A stretch of 64,000 nucleotides of DNA. Source: Blasia pusilla (lineage: Eukaryota > Marchantiophyta > Marchantiopsida > Blasiales). The notes beneath the pieces were generated by a model, which had not been told where the DNA came from, did no database searches, and was given only the letters and a program-made list of their open reading frames with translations. The stretch lies in assembly GCA_050084515.1 (NCBI GenBank), contig CM114274.1, forward strand, positions 30,752,001 through 30,816,000, in the 5' to 3' direction. This document shows, in pieces, positions 36,594 to 48,439 of this stretch (the first letter of the stretch is position 1; each line of letters opens with the position of its first letter). Position numbers and translations under genes: made by a program.

Positions 36594-36705
36594 TGTCGTG
36601 CGCATACACATCGTTGTCGCCGAACATACACACAAACACGCACGATCCCATGCTAACTCATGGCATCCAAACAACAAAACAAGAAGTACCAAAATATCTC
36701 CAATC
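36594..36705 (-). repeat. Partial second LTR start and polypurine tract
   Basis: TGTCGTGCGCATACACATCG begins again directly after the left LTR and runs about 112 bp to 'ATCTCCAATC', followed by GCCCCCC. On the element strand GGGGGGC is a plausible polypurine tract, so the true LTR edge may be here. Confidence 0.55.
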
Positions 36706-37047
36706 GCCCCCCTAGCTAGTAGTTAGGTCCCTCTAATTCCAGATAGCCTTCTATCCCTACCTACCATGATATACATCTCTAGATGCTAAGAGCAAAAAGG
36801 TCGGATGCTCATGTGGCCCCATCGTTAGTCATCTTCTTGTCATCCATGTCACAGAAACAAGTCAGAATCTAGAACTACCTACTCTATGTACATCTGGGAC
36901 ACATCCATCGTCCCTGAGAAACCCTAGTGAGAGGTGGCGTTAAACATGCCATATGCCATTCTCTCAAACACCCATCATAGACTAGCATAGTGGTTGCACC
37001 ACGGACGGAACTACACAACATACATTGCAAGCCTGCAAGAACTACTG

Positions 37048-37800
37048 CTAAGCTTGGATCACATCAACTGTACCGTCAATGTTAGGAAGGTGATATGGTG
37101 CAGAGTTACGTACATGGTCCTTCCAAACCGTACCATCGCGTCCCCCCAAAAAGAGAACACCATATGGCAAAACCTCACGCACTCTCAAGATAGTGCGCCC
37201 TGCAGTCACATCCAACATCGTGGGTGTTGTCTGCTGCAAGTAGATGTAGTCTCCCTGATGAAACTTCCAGATAGTAGGTCGATAACCACCTCCCCGAGTA
37301 GACGTATACCTCAACGTATCCCAATGCTGCGCAATCGCCAAATTCTCAAACGTCATGGGCATCACTTTTTGAAACAACTCAACCCTTTGAGAACATGCTC
37401 GCATCCATATATCAAGGTCCTCAAGGTTCAATACCTCAACAATATCTCGACGAATGGTCGCTGGTAAATCCAACTCTCGGCCATAAAGTAGCAAGTACGT
37501 TGAGAAAGACGCTAAGGATGCCTGTCTCCTGAGTCTGTATCCCATCGCCAACCACGGCAACTGGAGGTCCCAATCTCCTAGGTGACTTCTCTACAAGCCA
37601 TACTTGCGCAATCCTCTCTTCACCGTGTGCACAATCCTCTCCGCTAGTCCATCCGCCTTAGGATGATCTCGCGAAGTGGTGCGGTGGCCGATCAGCGCCT
37701 GATCACTCAAGGCCTGAAACTCCCCACGAAACTCTGAACCCTGGTCTGTCAACACCTCATCTAGTGCGCCATAATAGGCATGGGGCTCACCAACGCAAGA
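37048..37800 (-). pseudogene. Gypsy integrase, C-terminal part
   Basis: Minus-strand frames give EVLTDQGSEFRGEF (second catalytic Asp), RDHPKADGLAERIVHTVKRG (catalytic Glu), then 37048-37560: LPWLAMGYRLRRQASLASFS, LLLYGRELDLPATIRRDIVE and GDYIYLQQTTPTMLDVTAGR. The zinc domain and first Asp are missing, apparently by a deletion between methyltransferase and integrase near 37800. It is the same family as 30826-31674. Confidence 0.8.
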
Positions 37801-37821
37801 GCTGTAATCTATCGCATTCTC

Positions 37822-38863
37822 AAACGATGTTGCTCAACTACTCCTAAGGTGAAAATCCATGTCAAGTAGTTCAAGTCCATCGCCTGATCAAAGACATGAC
37901 GTCATGATGCCTTTGATAGTGATGGTACTGCCGTCACTCCTGTGGGGAATCCCATTGCTAGCTCTTGCTCATCGGCGTTGGGCTCCACCAACCGTTGTAC
38001 CTGGTCATCCCAAACTAAGCCAGGCCCGGCCTCCTTGAATAAATAGGAAGTGGAAAAACTCACAAAAGTGGGAAAGGCTGCCCATGGCATGCCAATCCTA
38101 TTGACCACAATCAACGAAGGTTGACCATTGTTCCTCACTGCCTGTGATCGACACCCTGGATCCATAATAGAATCCACCAATAAATGAGAGGGGGACTCCA
38201 CTCTCCCATATGCCCTCCGCAAAACCTCTTGTGGCACCAAGTTGGTCCACCAAAGACACGGGCATGTGCTCGTGAACCTACACTCGCCGGATCCAACAAC
38301 ACTGTCGAGTCAACCCATGCGCGCACTTGATGTGCACTCGTCAACACTCGGGACCTCGAATGGCCCAAACTCGGCACATTCTCCAGAATGTATGGAGGAG
38401 ACCGAGACTAATGCTATTGCAGTGTCGCAAGATCCGCATCATCTCCCAAAACAACCTGGATCGAGTGTCAGCCAATCCACTACCTTGTCCAGCACTCCAC
38501 TGGCCCTAACATGGCCAACTAGCAATGAACAAATCTTTGGTCCCTACCCGCTCCAAGTCCTGCGCCCCCAAGAATGAAATGTCCCTCGGTAGGGAACTTT
38601 GGTAACCTTGGATGGCAGACGCTAGAAAACAAGTCGGGAAATTAGAGGCGTAAATGCGTCACATGGTGAAGTGAAGCGCGCCTCGTAACATCATCAATCT
38701 CAACATACATGTATTGTTGCACGCGCACTCCTGGCTATAAAACAACAACTAAGCCATTGTTGATCCCTCCAAAGAGATCCAACACGCGAATACCCTCCTC
38801 TAGGATGCACCACACAATCAAGATGGTGTCCAAAGGGGTCATAGTAGCACTCCTCGCTACCCC
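37822..38863 (-). pseudogene. Retroelement-encoded C5 cytosine DNA methyltransferase
   Basis: On the minus strand, motifs of the C5 methyltransferase fold appear in order: motif I IRVLDLFGGINNGL (SAM binding, near 38790), motif II-like YMYVEID, motif IV SWPC with the catalytic Cys (38509-38517), motif VI PPYILENVPSLGH with the ENV glutamate (38375-38383), motif VIII-like DPASVGSRAHARV, and a C-terminal part with AFPTFVSF, LVEPNADE and motif X AMGFPTG (37902-38240). It ends QAMDLNYLTWIFTLG just before integrase. Frameshifts separate the motif I/VI, IV and X frames. Three in-frame stops read TAG, TAA and TAG where Gln codons seem expected. Functional relatives would methylate cytosine in DNA. 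This copy is dead. Confidence 0.82.
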
Positions 38864-39099
38864 AGGTTCCTCTGACCTGTCATGCTTTGGTGCAAACGCC
38901 TCACTCTAGGCCGTTTGCACGTGCTCATTAGATAAACGTCGGAGCCCCACAGCGTCACCTCTCCTCCATGGAATGATGTGGGCTACCTTAACACTCCTCT
39001 CCCTATAAGTGTTAGATGCGGGGATGTCCTCCGTACATGTCCATCAATCAAGTCACAAGGCCACGTGATGGCGTTGCTCAACGCGGCTAATGTCACCAT

Positions 39100-39545
39100 C
39101 TCTCCTGGCCATTGCTCGATCACTCCATCCGTGAATCGAACGAGTAATGAACAAAGTTATCCATCATCGGACTCCCATCTTGGTCTGTAGGACGCTGACT
39201 CCTCCGAATAATCCAAGGGAAACCCCATTGGGTACAATAGTGCTCAACCAACCAAGACTTCGTAGGACTTTGCATCGGTCACTATCGCCTTGGCTTGCAC
39301 CATGGACTCATCTGTAGGATGTCCTAGGCGAATCCTCACCATGACCTCTTGTCGGGTGATAAATTATGTAGCTCTTGCTCCACCCAAGGATGTCTGTATC
39401 CAGAATGGACAACGCTCCACATCGGCCCTCGTCAGGCCCAACCCTGTAAATGCTGCTTTCCCCAACATCACGCATTGCGCTCTTGAATCTAACAAGACAC
39501 GATGCGGACAAAACAACCTACCTCCTTGACTCACCAACTAGAATA
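39100..39545 (-). pseudogene. Gypsy aspartic protease and following segment
   Basis: Minus-strand frame: HRVLLDSRAQCVMLGKAAFT (LLDS(G/R)A active-site region, Gly replaced by Arg), GLGLTRADVERCPFWIQTSL, RLGHPTDESMVQAKAIVTDA, KSYEVLVG, then after a stop LYPMGFPLDYSEESASYRPR. The order protease then methyltransferase is visible directly. The damaged D-S-G suggests inactivity. Confidence 0.65.
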
Positions 39546-39556
39546 TCTCTCCCCGG

Positions 39557-40632
39557 TTATCCAGCAACACAACACGTGGAGCAACCATGGCACGCTAATA
39601 TTGCGGATCTATCGGGCATCTCCGCCATCCTAGCAGCCGCAACTTGCCATGAATCGGAGGTGGACGGTCGGAGCATCGGCTCCAAAGGCAGATCCATCAA
39701 TATTTCTTCAATCACCTCTAGACATGATGCAGAAACACCATCTCCATGCTCACATAACGTAGCGGCCAGTTGGAAAATCTCGGCGGTCGTACCTCCCAAC
39801 GTCATAACATCGAAAGCAGAAAATAGCGGAGCATGGTACACCATCGTGGCCGCCCCCAACATCGTACTCAATACATGCTCCTCCCGAGCATCAGCAATAG
39901 GAGTCATTGCACTCGCTTCTCTCATGCCCTTCGTGCCTACACACTAACACCATCAACTCTTCGGGAACTCTGATCAAGATCCCTCAATGGGGTCCTCATC
40001 GCCTCAGAAAACGTGAAAGAGTGAGGAAGCTTGATCTCTTTCCTGGCTTCCCCCCTTTGTGGATCCAACTTCTCAACAACTCCACGTGTAACAATAGCGG
40101 CAACCTCCAAATGGACAATCGTGTACATCCAGCGAGGATCCTCCATATCTCTAGCTGCTCCATAAGACGTCAATGCCACGGCTCCGGCATCGGCTAACCT
40201 TAATGCCATACCGGAAATCTAAAGCTGTAGCTGCTGTATCTAAGCAGCCATCCCAACCTCACGCTCGGCGTCTCCCTCGACGCGTGTAAGTGGTGGGACT
40301 CTACCTCCTCCAAGGGCAACTCCAACACCCCCTCGGGAAAATCCAACTCCTTGTCCCCCAACGAGACCACCTGGTGCACAACCTCTAGGCCCACCCGGAT
40401 CGACAACTCGCTTCGGTGCCCTCTCAGGCCCTCGGTCCGGACGTAACTGAGGGTATAGGCTGAAATACCTGGTGCATGTGTGATCGTACCTCTAACAATA
40501 GTCACACTAATAACCCCGTGGTGCAGCACCATCTTCTCCTCCATGCTGAGGCACACGTCCATGACCCTCATGGGTGCAATCGCGCTCATGATGGGCTCCA
40601 CCACGTGCCCAACAAATAATCGCAGGCGGCTA
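39557..40632 (-). other. Gypsy internal region between gag and protease
   Basis: Frames with stops. A histidine/cysteine cluster near 40600 (CWARGGAHHERDC) may be a decayed zinc knuckle. 39557-39925 is open (122 aa) but unrecognised. Confidence 0.4.
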
Positions 40633-41500
40633 CTACTTAGCCGCATATGAAGGCGCAGGTCTCTGTGGCACGGCCTCCCGATATCCTCTGTGAGCTCGTG
40701 GTGCCATAGACTTATCTCGAAATCCACGTTGCTGCATTGGTGGTGCAGGCAATCGTGACTGCTCTCGCCTAGAACCCATAGTGGCTACGCTCTCCTCTGC
40801 CATGTTGCACTCAATATTCTCAGTGATCCTAAAAACATCTCTCAACGTAGATGAGGTGTTCATAAGAAGCATTCCCTTCCACACCCGTGTCTGCAGCGTT
40901 CGGTCCAACATCGCATACCATAACTGGATAGCCTCGGACTCTATCACCCCCTGAGTGACGTTGATCAACCTGCGTAAGCGAGTGTGGGCCTCACATAAAT
41001 TCTCACCCGTGCACCTCTTGAAGTCATGGATGCTCCGCAAATTCTCACTCTGTACCCCCTGGTAGCTCGTCCTCAACTCCGCAAAGAACTTAACCACGGG
41101 GTTGAACCTGGGACGAACCCGACTGGACGATGCAATTGCTCCAGTTTGAGTTACCCCTCCTAAAACATCACTGATGGAAGAGGAAGTAGCCTCTCCTGAC
41201 TCCTTCTCCTCATATGGGAATGCCTTAGTCCATGACACATAGTGTGGGTCATAGTAGAGTCTCCATGCCCCAATCTCATGGGCATATCTCTAGGAGAACT
41301 CATGGTAATCGTCCATGGGCGCCCCCTCTAAATGTTGGAACATACTGTTCCATGTTGTGAGCAGGTTGAACTCTCTCAAGTTCCTAGCCCACTGTGAGTC
41401 ACACCAACTCCTAAACTCCGCAATGAAGTCGTGTAGCTCTATAGTGCCTATAGCACCCGAAAACCTACGCGGTCCTCCATCTCATACGCCCAACTGGTAG
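40633..41500 (-). pseudogene. Gypsy gag
   Basis: 40633-41238 reads AHTRLRRLINVTQGVIESEA, IQLWYAMLDRTLQTRVWKGM and TLRDVFRITENIECNMAEES, a retrotransposon-gag fold. Upstream codons to about 41500 (CDSQWARNLREFNLLTTWNS, FQHLEGAPMDDYHEF) continue it after a stop. Gag assembles the particle. Confidence 0.75.
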
Positions 41501-41739
41501 GACCACTCAATGTGTACGGTGAATCACTAACACACTCCTCTACACTCTCCCCCTTGTGTGAAGATAAAAAAGAAGGGGATCGAGGTGGTCCCTCACGTGG
41601 AGACCCTCGAAACCTCGCTCCACTCTGCGTAAAACCTCTACAACTACTCTCAAGTCCAACATCTCGCCTCTCAAAGTCCCGAAAGGACGCCGTGGTGACC
41701 CTCGTGCCCCTCTCACACGATCACTCTCAATCCCGCGAG

Positions 41740-43207
41740 TAATCACTCAATCACTTAAACTAAACATGCGGCACTCAATCTACACTCTCTCACTGAGACG
41801 TGTGCAGTGCGGCAACAAGCGGAGTGGTACGGAAAATTGGCTCTTGTCCTATCATCTCATTGACAGAACATACCCTCAACTCTGGACATCCCACAAAGCT
41901 CAATGTCCCCTAAACCCATACATCAATGATGCTATGAGCATCTGCACAAAACAAAATATCCCAAATAACTACCCAATTCCCGGATAAAAGACCAAAATGG
42001 GTAACCTAACCAAATTGCAATCGATCTCCAACAAGTGCAAACCTTGACCCCAACTCGGTTGTGAAGAAAACTCCTCCAAATAGCACGTCTTACTCCCCTG
42101 GTACTGACAATGCTCAAATCTCCTCGATGTGCGGTGCAGGTCCAGAGGTACGGTGTGGCACTAGTGGCATGGAACGGCTACAAACGGCATGGCACTAAGG
42201 AATGTGGTGTGGCACTCAACAACAACACAATCTCCTCCATAGTGATGGTAAGGCTCCGCAATCGAGACGGTGCGGTGCGGCCACGAGCGGCACAATGCGG
42301 AAATCGGCGGTGCATTGCGGCTACGAGCATCACGGCACAGTACTCGATCATTGTCAAGCGGCTACCACCTCAAGACATAGCAAGCCGGGAAAACAAATGT
42401 GACCCCATCAATCCAAAAAGTTCACCGTCCAATCAACAACGGTGAAGAACACCGTCGACGGCGGTCAAAGGCGAGCAAGGACGGCCCCAATGGTCGGTGA
42501 AAGTCAATAGTAATTACGATATCTTTCATGTGGATAAAAATGATTCTATTTTGACCTTATTCAAAAAGTCAAAGTTTTTGGTTTTTTCCCATTCCACTAA
42601 CTCCTTAAACTAAGGGTCAACTCAATAAAATTATTCACATTTGGCTTATATTCCACTAAGCCCCATAAATATTGGTTCAACACCCACTAAATAAAGTTTA
42701 CACTCACTTTAACCTCAAGATCCTAAGTTTCACTTGTCCTTTCCCCAATAATAAAAGATTTTTTAATTTTTCTACCTCAACTAGGAAGTTACCAAGAATT
42801 TCAAAATTTGCTCCTTCCTCAAGCGGTGGTTATGGCAACTCCCCGAAAATGATCATAACTTCTTGTTCACATGTTCAAATTGCAAATTGTTTCTTCCACA
42901 ACGTGCACAGCTTCCCGATCTACAACAATGTTAAAGTTTTTTTCTTTATTTGACCTTCCAATAAAAAATGATAGGGATTGTCGTGCAGCCCTTCAATCTA
43001 CACTCCTACAAAAAATTTAGCAGCGCTTCCGCGTGCCACTCTCCCACACAAAAAATCAAACAAAAAAATCGAAAATAGAGTGGCTCTTGCTCCTATGAGC
43101 ACTCCCATGAGCCGTTGAATGGGGAACACAGTCCCTAACCTGTACCAACAACGAGTGACCACTGAGCTCCTCCATTCAAGCTCTCTCACTCTCTCATTCT
43201 CTCTTTA
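41740..43207 (-). other. Gypsy leader, noncoding
   Basis: About 1.5 kb between gag and the 5' LTR with no coding frame. 41.8-42.35 kb has scattered variants of GTGCGG(C/T)/GGCAC words suggesting old internal duplication. Confidence 0.45.
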
Positions 43208-43711
43208 TAAATCGATCAAATCTCTCTCAACATCTTACACCAAGTTCTCCATGGTGTGCACTCTCTCTCATGTCAAACCAAACCCACTCTCCTAATGAGA
43301 GGCTTGGATTACACACACAAGGCAAGGAGGACCATACTTCGGCCGCCTCATGCCAAGAGGTTCAACAAAGAGAGAATGAGCTCTCAAGCTCTCTCTCTTG
43401 GAGGCGTATCCCCTTCCCTCTCCGAAGCTCTCTCCTCAATAATCTATGCTCGAAGATCACCTCCTTGGCTCTTGACTTGCTGTAGCGGGTCTAGGGCCAC
43501 TTCCCAAAGTGGAAAGTCAACTATACCAAAAATGGTAACTTAGCTGAAATAGTAAGTTCTTCAAAATGGCTCCAAATGAGCCGGAACAAAGGGGAAACCT
43601 GCTCTCTCAGGTTACTCGTGGCCTCAACATGTCATCCTCAACCTCATGCAGATATCCTCCAATATCTCCAAAGGCGCTCAACTAGATCTCGCCGATCTAT
43701 CCTAAAAGACG
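43208..43711 (-). repeat. Gypsy LTR (right, 5' LTR)
   Basis: From GATCAAATCTCTCTCAACATC to CCTAAAAGACGTGACA. Matches the left LTR closely except at its start, where 42.98-43.2 kb differs. It truncates the Helitron gene on its right. Confidence 0.75.
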
Positions 43712-43719
43712 TGACACCT

Positions 43720-46441
43720 TAGAAATCTTCCCCTTGCCAAAATATTCTTCAAAATCTTTAAAGCTCTGTAAATTGACAATAATATCATGTCCTTCTTTTG
43801 GCTCACTTCCATCTCCTGGCAAGATCACAAGAATCTCTGAAGCAGTAGGCAACGTGTAGCATCTAGCCCTTGCTTACTCCCCTTGAGAACAATATGAAAA
43901 TCAGAATTACATGGATCCATAGCCACATATTGAAAGAGAGCAACATATGGATTATGAGTATGTAACATAACTTGTAATCCCCTCAAGATCTCAACCCTTA
44001 GTCCATCACGACTACTTTGATGCATAATCCTTCTCCTATGTTCAATCTGATATTCATCATCATGAATATAAATCTGAGCAAATTATGAAGATACACCCGT
44101 ATCCGCATTGAGAGGTCCAATAGAATGATAAATTCCACCTTGAATCCTCAAATTTCCTGCACCACCGCCATGCCCTATAACATGTGCTCCAGTTGACGCC
44201 AATTGCAAGGCGCTATTATACACATGCGCATTATGCAAAAAATGAAGACTATTTGACATAACACCTGATATCAACTCCAATAGAAAAGGAGGTGAAGCCT
44301 CCAAATGTGGTAGTTGAACCTTACCATGCTCGCAACACATCCCAAAAGGAGAGTTTAGAGACCTTGACGATTTCACTCTCTCACACTTCCAGCGTAGAGC
44401 CTGGCAAGTCGGACAAACATAATTCATATATCCAATAGCATAACGTCCAATCACACTATCAATATGATCACCCAACCTGAGTATTCTAATATGTTTCTCT
44501 TCAAATTCACATATACGTGCAATATTCACTAACTTCGTCAAGTCCACCACCCTTCTACATGGCACATCAAGAACAATAGGAAATACATGATCTTCATTTA
44601 CCTCCGCTTGAACATTATGATAGTCCATTCCAATAGAATGATTGTCTTCACGTATAGAAAACCTTGAAGGACCACAAGAACCTCCATCATCATGAAGGTT
44701 AACCGAATTAGCATGCCTTCTTCTTTGGCTATCGGCTCGTGCAACTCAAAGCATACCATGTAATCATCGAGGGTTCGAAGGAACACGAAGACTGCAAAAA
44801 AATAATATCTAAAAAACATAATCATCATAAGGTTAATTAACAAAAAAAAGCATGGAAGAATGTAAAGGCTATAGAGAGAAGTGTATATTGGAGATGACGT
44901 GATATTAATCCTCAACTGAGGAACCACATCAAAAGTAGCAATTATTGGCCTAAAATACAACCAAAATTTAGAGTATACCCAAGTTATTCAAAATAGACCA
45001 AAAAAGTATGTAATGAAAAAAATAGAAAAACAAAAGTCATACCTTAGATTATCGTGAACATTGAACTCTACCATTCTATTAGTACTTGTAGGAGCGATAT
45101 CTTTGCCTATTGGAACAACATCTATTCCAACATGAAGATTTATTTCAGAACTATCCGTCATTATCATCAAATCACCGCTACACACCCCATCAATGAGAGG
45201 TAGATCAAGAAAATTAGTGTGTCTGCATCTTTGGCCTTGTGCACTAGAAACTCGAAGCATGTCATGCAACCGTTGAGGATTGGATGGAAGCGGAAGACTT
45301 CAAAAAAAAGAATTAGAAATTTATGTTGATTTTATAAAATAATTAATATGAATTAATAAAAATATTATACCAAAAAAATGGTAGCTATAGTTAGGAAGAG
45401 TACATTGGAGATGGCGTGATTACTGTTGTTGAAAGGGAAGCACATCAGAAGTGACTCTCATAGGCGTGGAAAAAAACCCAACTTTAGAATGTACCAAAGT
45501 TAAAAAGGAAAAAATTAAAGTTAGATATAGTAAATTATACATGAGAGTAGTGGTACCTCATACTATCTTCAGCATCAAAGTCATCGATTGTCGTGATAGT
45601 CGTAGGAGCCATTACATCATAGGTGCAATAGTCATGCCAGTATTTTGATTTGTATCATATGTGTAACTCCTTCTAGAAGGATCACAAGGGCTTCCATCTT
45701 CATCAAGATAAACCAAATCAGCATGCCTTCGTCTTTGACCTTGAGCTCGTGCAACTTGGAGTATGTCATGAAATCGTAGAGGGTTGGAAGGACAAGGAAG
45801 ACTGCAATAAACAAAGTTATTAAGGGTTAGACTTGTAATTTCCACGTTAGAATATGTAAAAAATAAACCTTTAGAAATAAAAATGAGATTAGAATAGAAA
45901 CATACATAGGAGATGACCCATCCAAAAAATTAGAAGGATGAACCGCATCCGATATAGTTTTCACTGGCCTATAAACAAACAAAACAAAGTTATAATAAGC
46001 CAAGATCATTCACAAATATTCTAATCTTGAAGTACTAAATCAATAAAATAAAGTAATAGAATACTTGAGATCTAAATTTGAATGTCTTCAATTTTTTCCT
46101 TTAGTCTTGCAAGTTTATGTAGTTGACGTAGATGTTGTGGATTCAATGGATTTGGAGATCTACAAAATAAGTAAGAAAAAAAATGGAATTCAGAAATAAA
46201 TTCAATAATTTTTTTAAAAAAATCAAATATCTTTAAATAAAAATAGTGCTCAACGTCCTTACATTCTAGACGTTGTAGTTGTAGAAGAAGGTACAAAGTG
46301 CGCATCTTGAAGCGTTCGCTTTTTCCTTTGATATGTTGCCTTGTTTGCCTTCTTAGAAGCACAATGCATATTTCCTTCAAAGTTTGTGATGTCAACGAAC
46401 AGCCTTTTACCGTTTTGTTGTGATACTTTATCACTATCCAT
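43720..46441 (-). pseudogene. Helitron Rep/helicase gene, N-terminal half, with triplicated exons
   Basis: The minus-strand frame 44083-44628 has MNYVCPTCQALRW, SPFGMCCEHGKVQLP, ELISGVMSNSLHFLHNAHVY, NSALQLASTGAHV and LRIQGGIYHSIGPLNADTG, the helitron-like N-terminal domain. It continues in shifted frames to 43.72 kb (QIYIHDDEYQIEHRRRIMHQ; ILPGDG; EGHDIIVNLQSF), where the Gypsy LTR cuts it before the Rep HUH and helicase parts. Upstream, exon 1 (46263-46441, MDSDKVSQQNGKRLFVDITN) ends at a GTAAGG donor. Exons of two types then alternate: a 'NPxRLHDMLxVARAQGQRRRHA' exon near 46.1, 45.75, 45.2 and 44.75 kb, and a short 'PVKTISDAV' exon at 45906-45968, about 45.43 and 44.92 kb, about 510 bp apart. 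Stops and broken splice sites show decay. Intact relatives act in rolling-circle transposition. Confidence 0.75.
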
Positions 46442-46721
46442 TATATAAAGAGTATATCTACAAAAATGCAAAAAAAATCACATATTTCTAATTAGTTATA
46501 ATACAATTTTAGCAATTAGACAACATGTGAACTTCACCGTTACATTTATATCAATCCCAAAGGGAAAGTTTCTCAGATGTCATAGTTCAAAGAGATAATG
46601 ACTGTACAATTACGTGAGACTAAGCAGTACTTATATCACTTGAATCATCCGAGTCATAAGAATGACCACTACTGAGAATCCAAGGTCCAGAATCTAGAGC
46701 ATTCCGCACAAGTGAATGACC

Positions 46722-47833
46722 TTAAGATATAGGCTCCGAGGAAGGAATACAATCATTAATCGAACCTATATCTCCTTCTTCCTCCTCTCCTTGGGATAAA
46801 TCAACGTTAATACTTTCGTTAATATGTTCTACTATGGGCGTGGATAGAACTCTAGATATACTCTCATCTAACACTTGCCTAACATCCTCAATCGATATAA
46901 TCATGAACTTATTGTCCACCTCCTCATCAAAAGCAAGAGTCGGGACATAGCTATCACTCGAAACTTGTAAGACTTCATTAATCTCAATATTTTCCGGCAT
47001 AGGCCCAAGTGCTTCTTCTACGAGAGGCACGTAGGACTCACCATCACTACCTTGCCTCATCATTTATAAAATAGTAAATCGCTCCAATGTTACTCCAACA
47101 CAACCTGAAAATCCGTGACAAGTTATTAGATTTAAGTAGTTTTACATTTAACCAAAAAAAAAACAAAAAGTTTTCATAATCTGCAAAGAAAAGAAAACAT
47201 TTTCCATCAATTTTTTTGAATATATGTGCCAGCAATGTATATATACAATATATACTCTCTTGGCTAATTGCTCTCATAACTATATTCAATACTTGAATCA
47301 TTATTGGGAGAAAGGATATCAAACATTGAATCTCCAATCTCTCGACTATCTTCACTAATGTTTACATCCCTATAATCCATATGTCTATATTCTTGGTCAA
47401 ACTTATCACCAACATACCATCCTTGTGAATCATAGAGGGAAGTGGAAGAATATTTTGCATCGTCAAATTCTTCAAGATCAAGGCAGATATCAATACAGTA
47501 TCTCTCGTCACTATTGAAAGTAATCACGGTGTCATTGCCTATTGGAACTTCTCTAACCTCCTCGATGTCATTGAAAACATTTGAAATAGGAGGGGACAAA
47601 TTAAGCTCCAAATCAAACAATTTCCGTTTTTGTTGCAAGCAAGACAACAAAATTTTATGTTTATCATCTCTCACAACCAAATATTCGGGACTCGCAATTG
47701 TTAGAATTTTTTTTGCAACTAAAGGGCTCTTGCATCTTGATGAGAGAATTGACATAGCACGAGTTAGGCTCACTGTGTGTATGCAATATGATGGCTGCAA
47801 ATAAAAATAAATCAAAAATTCAAGATAAGACAT
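46722..47833 (-). CDS. Unrecognised acidic ORFs upstream of the Helitron gene
   Basis: Two minus-strand frames, 47264-47833 (PPISNVFNDIEEVREVPIGN; FDILSPNNDSSIEYSYESN) and 46722-47063 (DLSQGEEEEGDIGSINDCIP), are rich in Asp, Glu and Ser and share a short motif pair (DSMFDILS.. and, after the second stop, DSGPWILSSG..). Possible accessory exons of the Helitron or an unrelated gene. No domain recognised. Confidence 0.3.
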
Positions 47834-48212
47834 AAATATAAATATAAATGATAATTAAATATAAATTTAACTTTATTTATATATTTCAAATTAAATATAC
47901 CAAGTAAAAAATATTTGTAAGAAAATATTTTTAGTTTTAAATAGAAATTACCATTAATTTCAGAGTTTTTCTTTTTAATATTAATTGAAAATAATTTAAG
48001 AGGAGAAAAACATTAACACGAAAATCAAAGGAGGAGGCTACATCTAAGCGTATTAAGATCATCCACTTTTTCAACAACCCTCCGATGACATTCCATGAAA
48101 CAGTGGTAGGTGAGAGCCGCGGGTCGTCCAGGTAGGCAAGTATCAAGCCTCGCTGAGAGCAGAACGTTTGCTCTACCGATGCCGATCTCGAGCGAGCTGT
48201 TGCTCACCCTCT

Positions 48213-48382
48213 GGCCTCTGCCAATCCGAGAGCGCCATCCGGACGGGGAGAGGAACGCCGAGCATCAGCGATTTCAGGGTTTTCAGAGGGTACGTCGACA
48301 TTTTATCAAGGCTGTCAGCCTTTTCAGCCTTTTCATGATGGTGGAGGCAGAGCCGATCCGAGAGCGCCATCCGGGAAGAGGT
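48213..48382. repeat. Duplicated 'ATCCGAGAGCGCCATCCGG' segment
   Basis: AATCCGAGAGCGCCATCCGG near 48223 and GATCCGAGAGCGCCATCCGG near 48356, about 133 bp apart, with no coding role seen. Confidence 0.7.
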
Positions 48383-48439
48383 TCAGGGATGAAATGGGAG
48401 GAATCCCAACTGAAGTAAAGCCCAATGCCACTTCCAACG

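Larger units (their letters stand above)
35955..43711 (-). mobile_element. Gypsy-type element encoding gag, protease, cytosine methyltransferase and integrase
   Basis: Related LTR copies near 35955-36591 and 43208-43711 flank a minus-strand internal region. From high to low coordinate: leader (41.7-43.2 kb), gag, protease, C5 cytosine methyltransferase, and the C-terminal part of integrase. No RT or RNase H was recognised, and the integrase N-terminus is deleted at about 37.8 kb. LTR ends are approximate because copies differ at both ends. A 112-bp second LTR start follows the left LTR. Exact tRNA primer site not identified. Confidence 0.8.
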
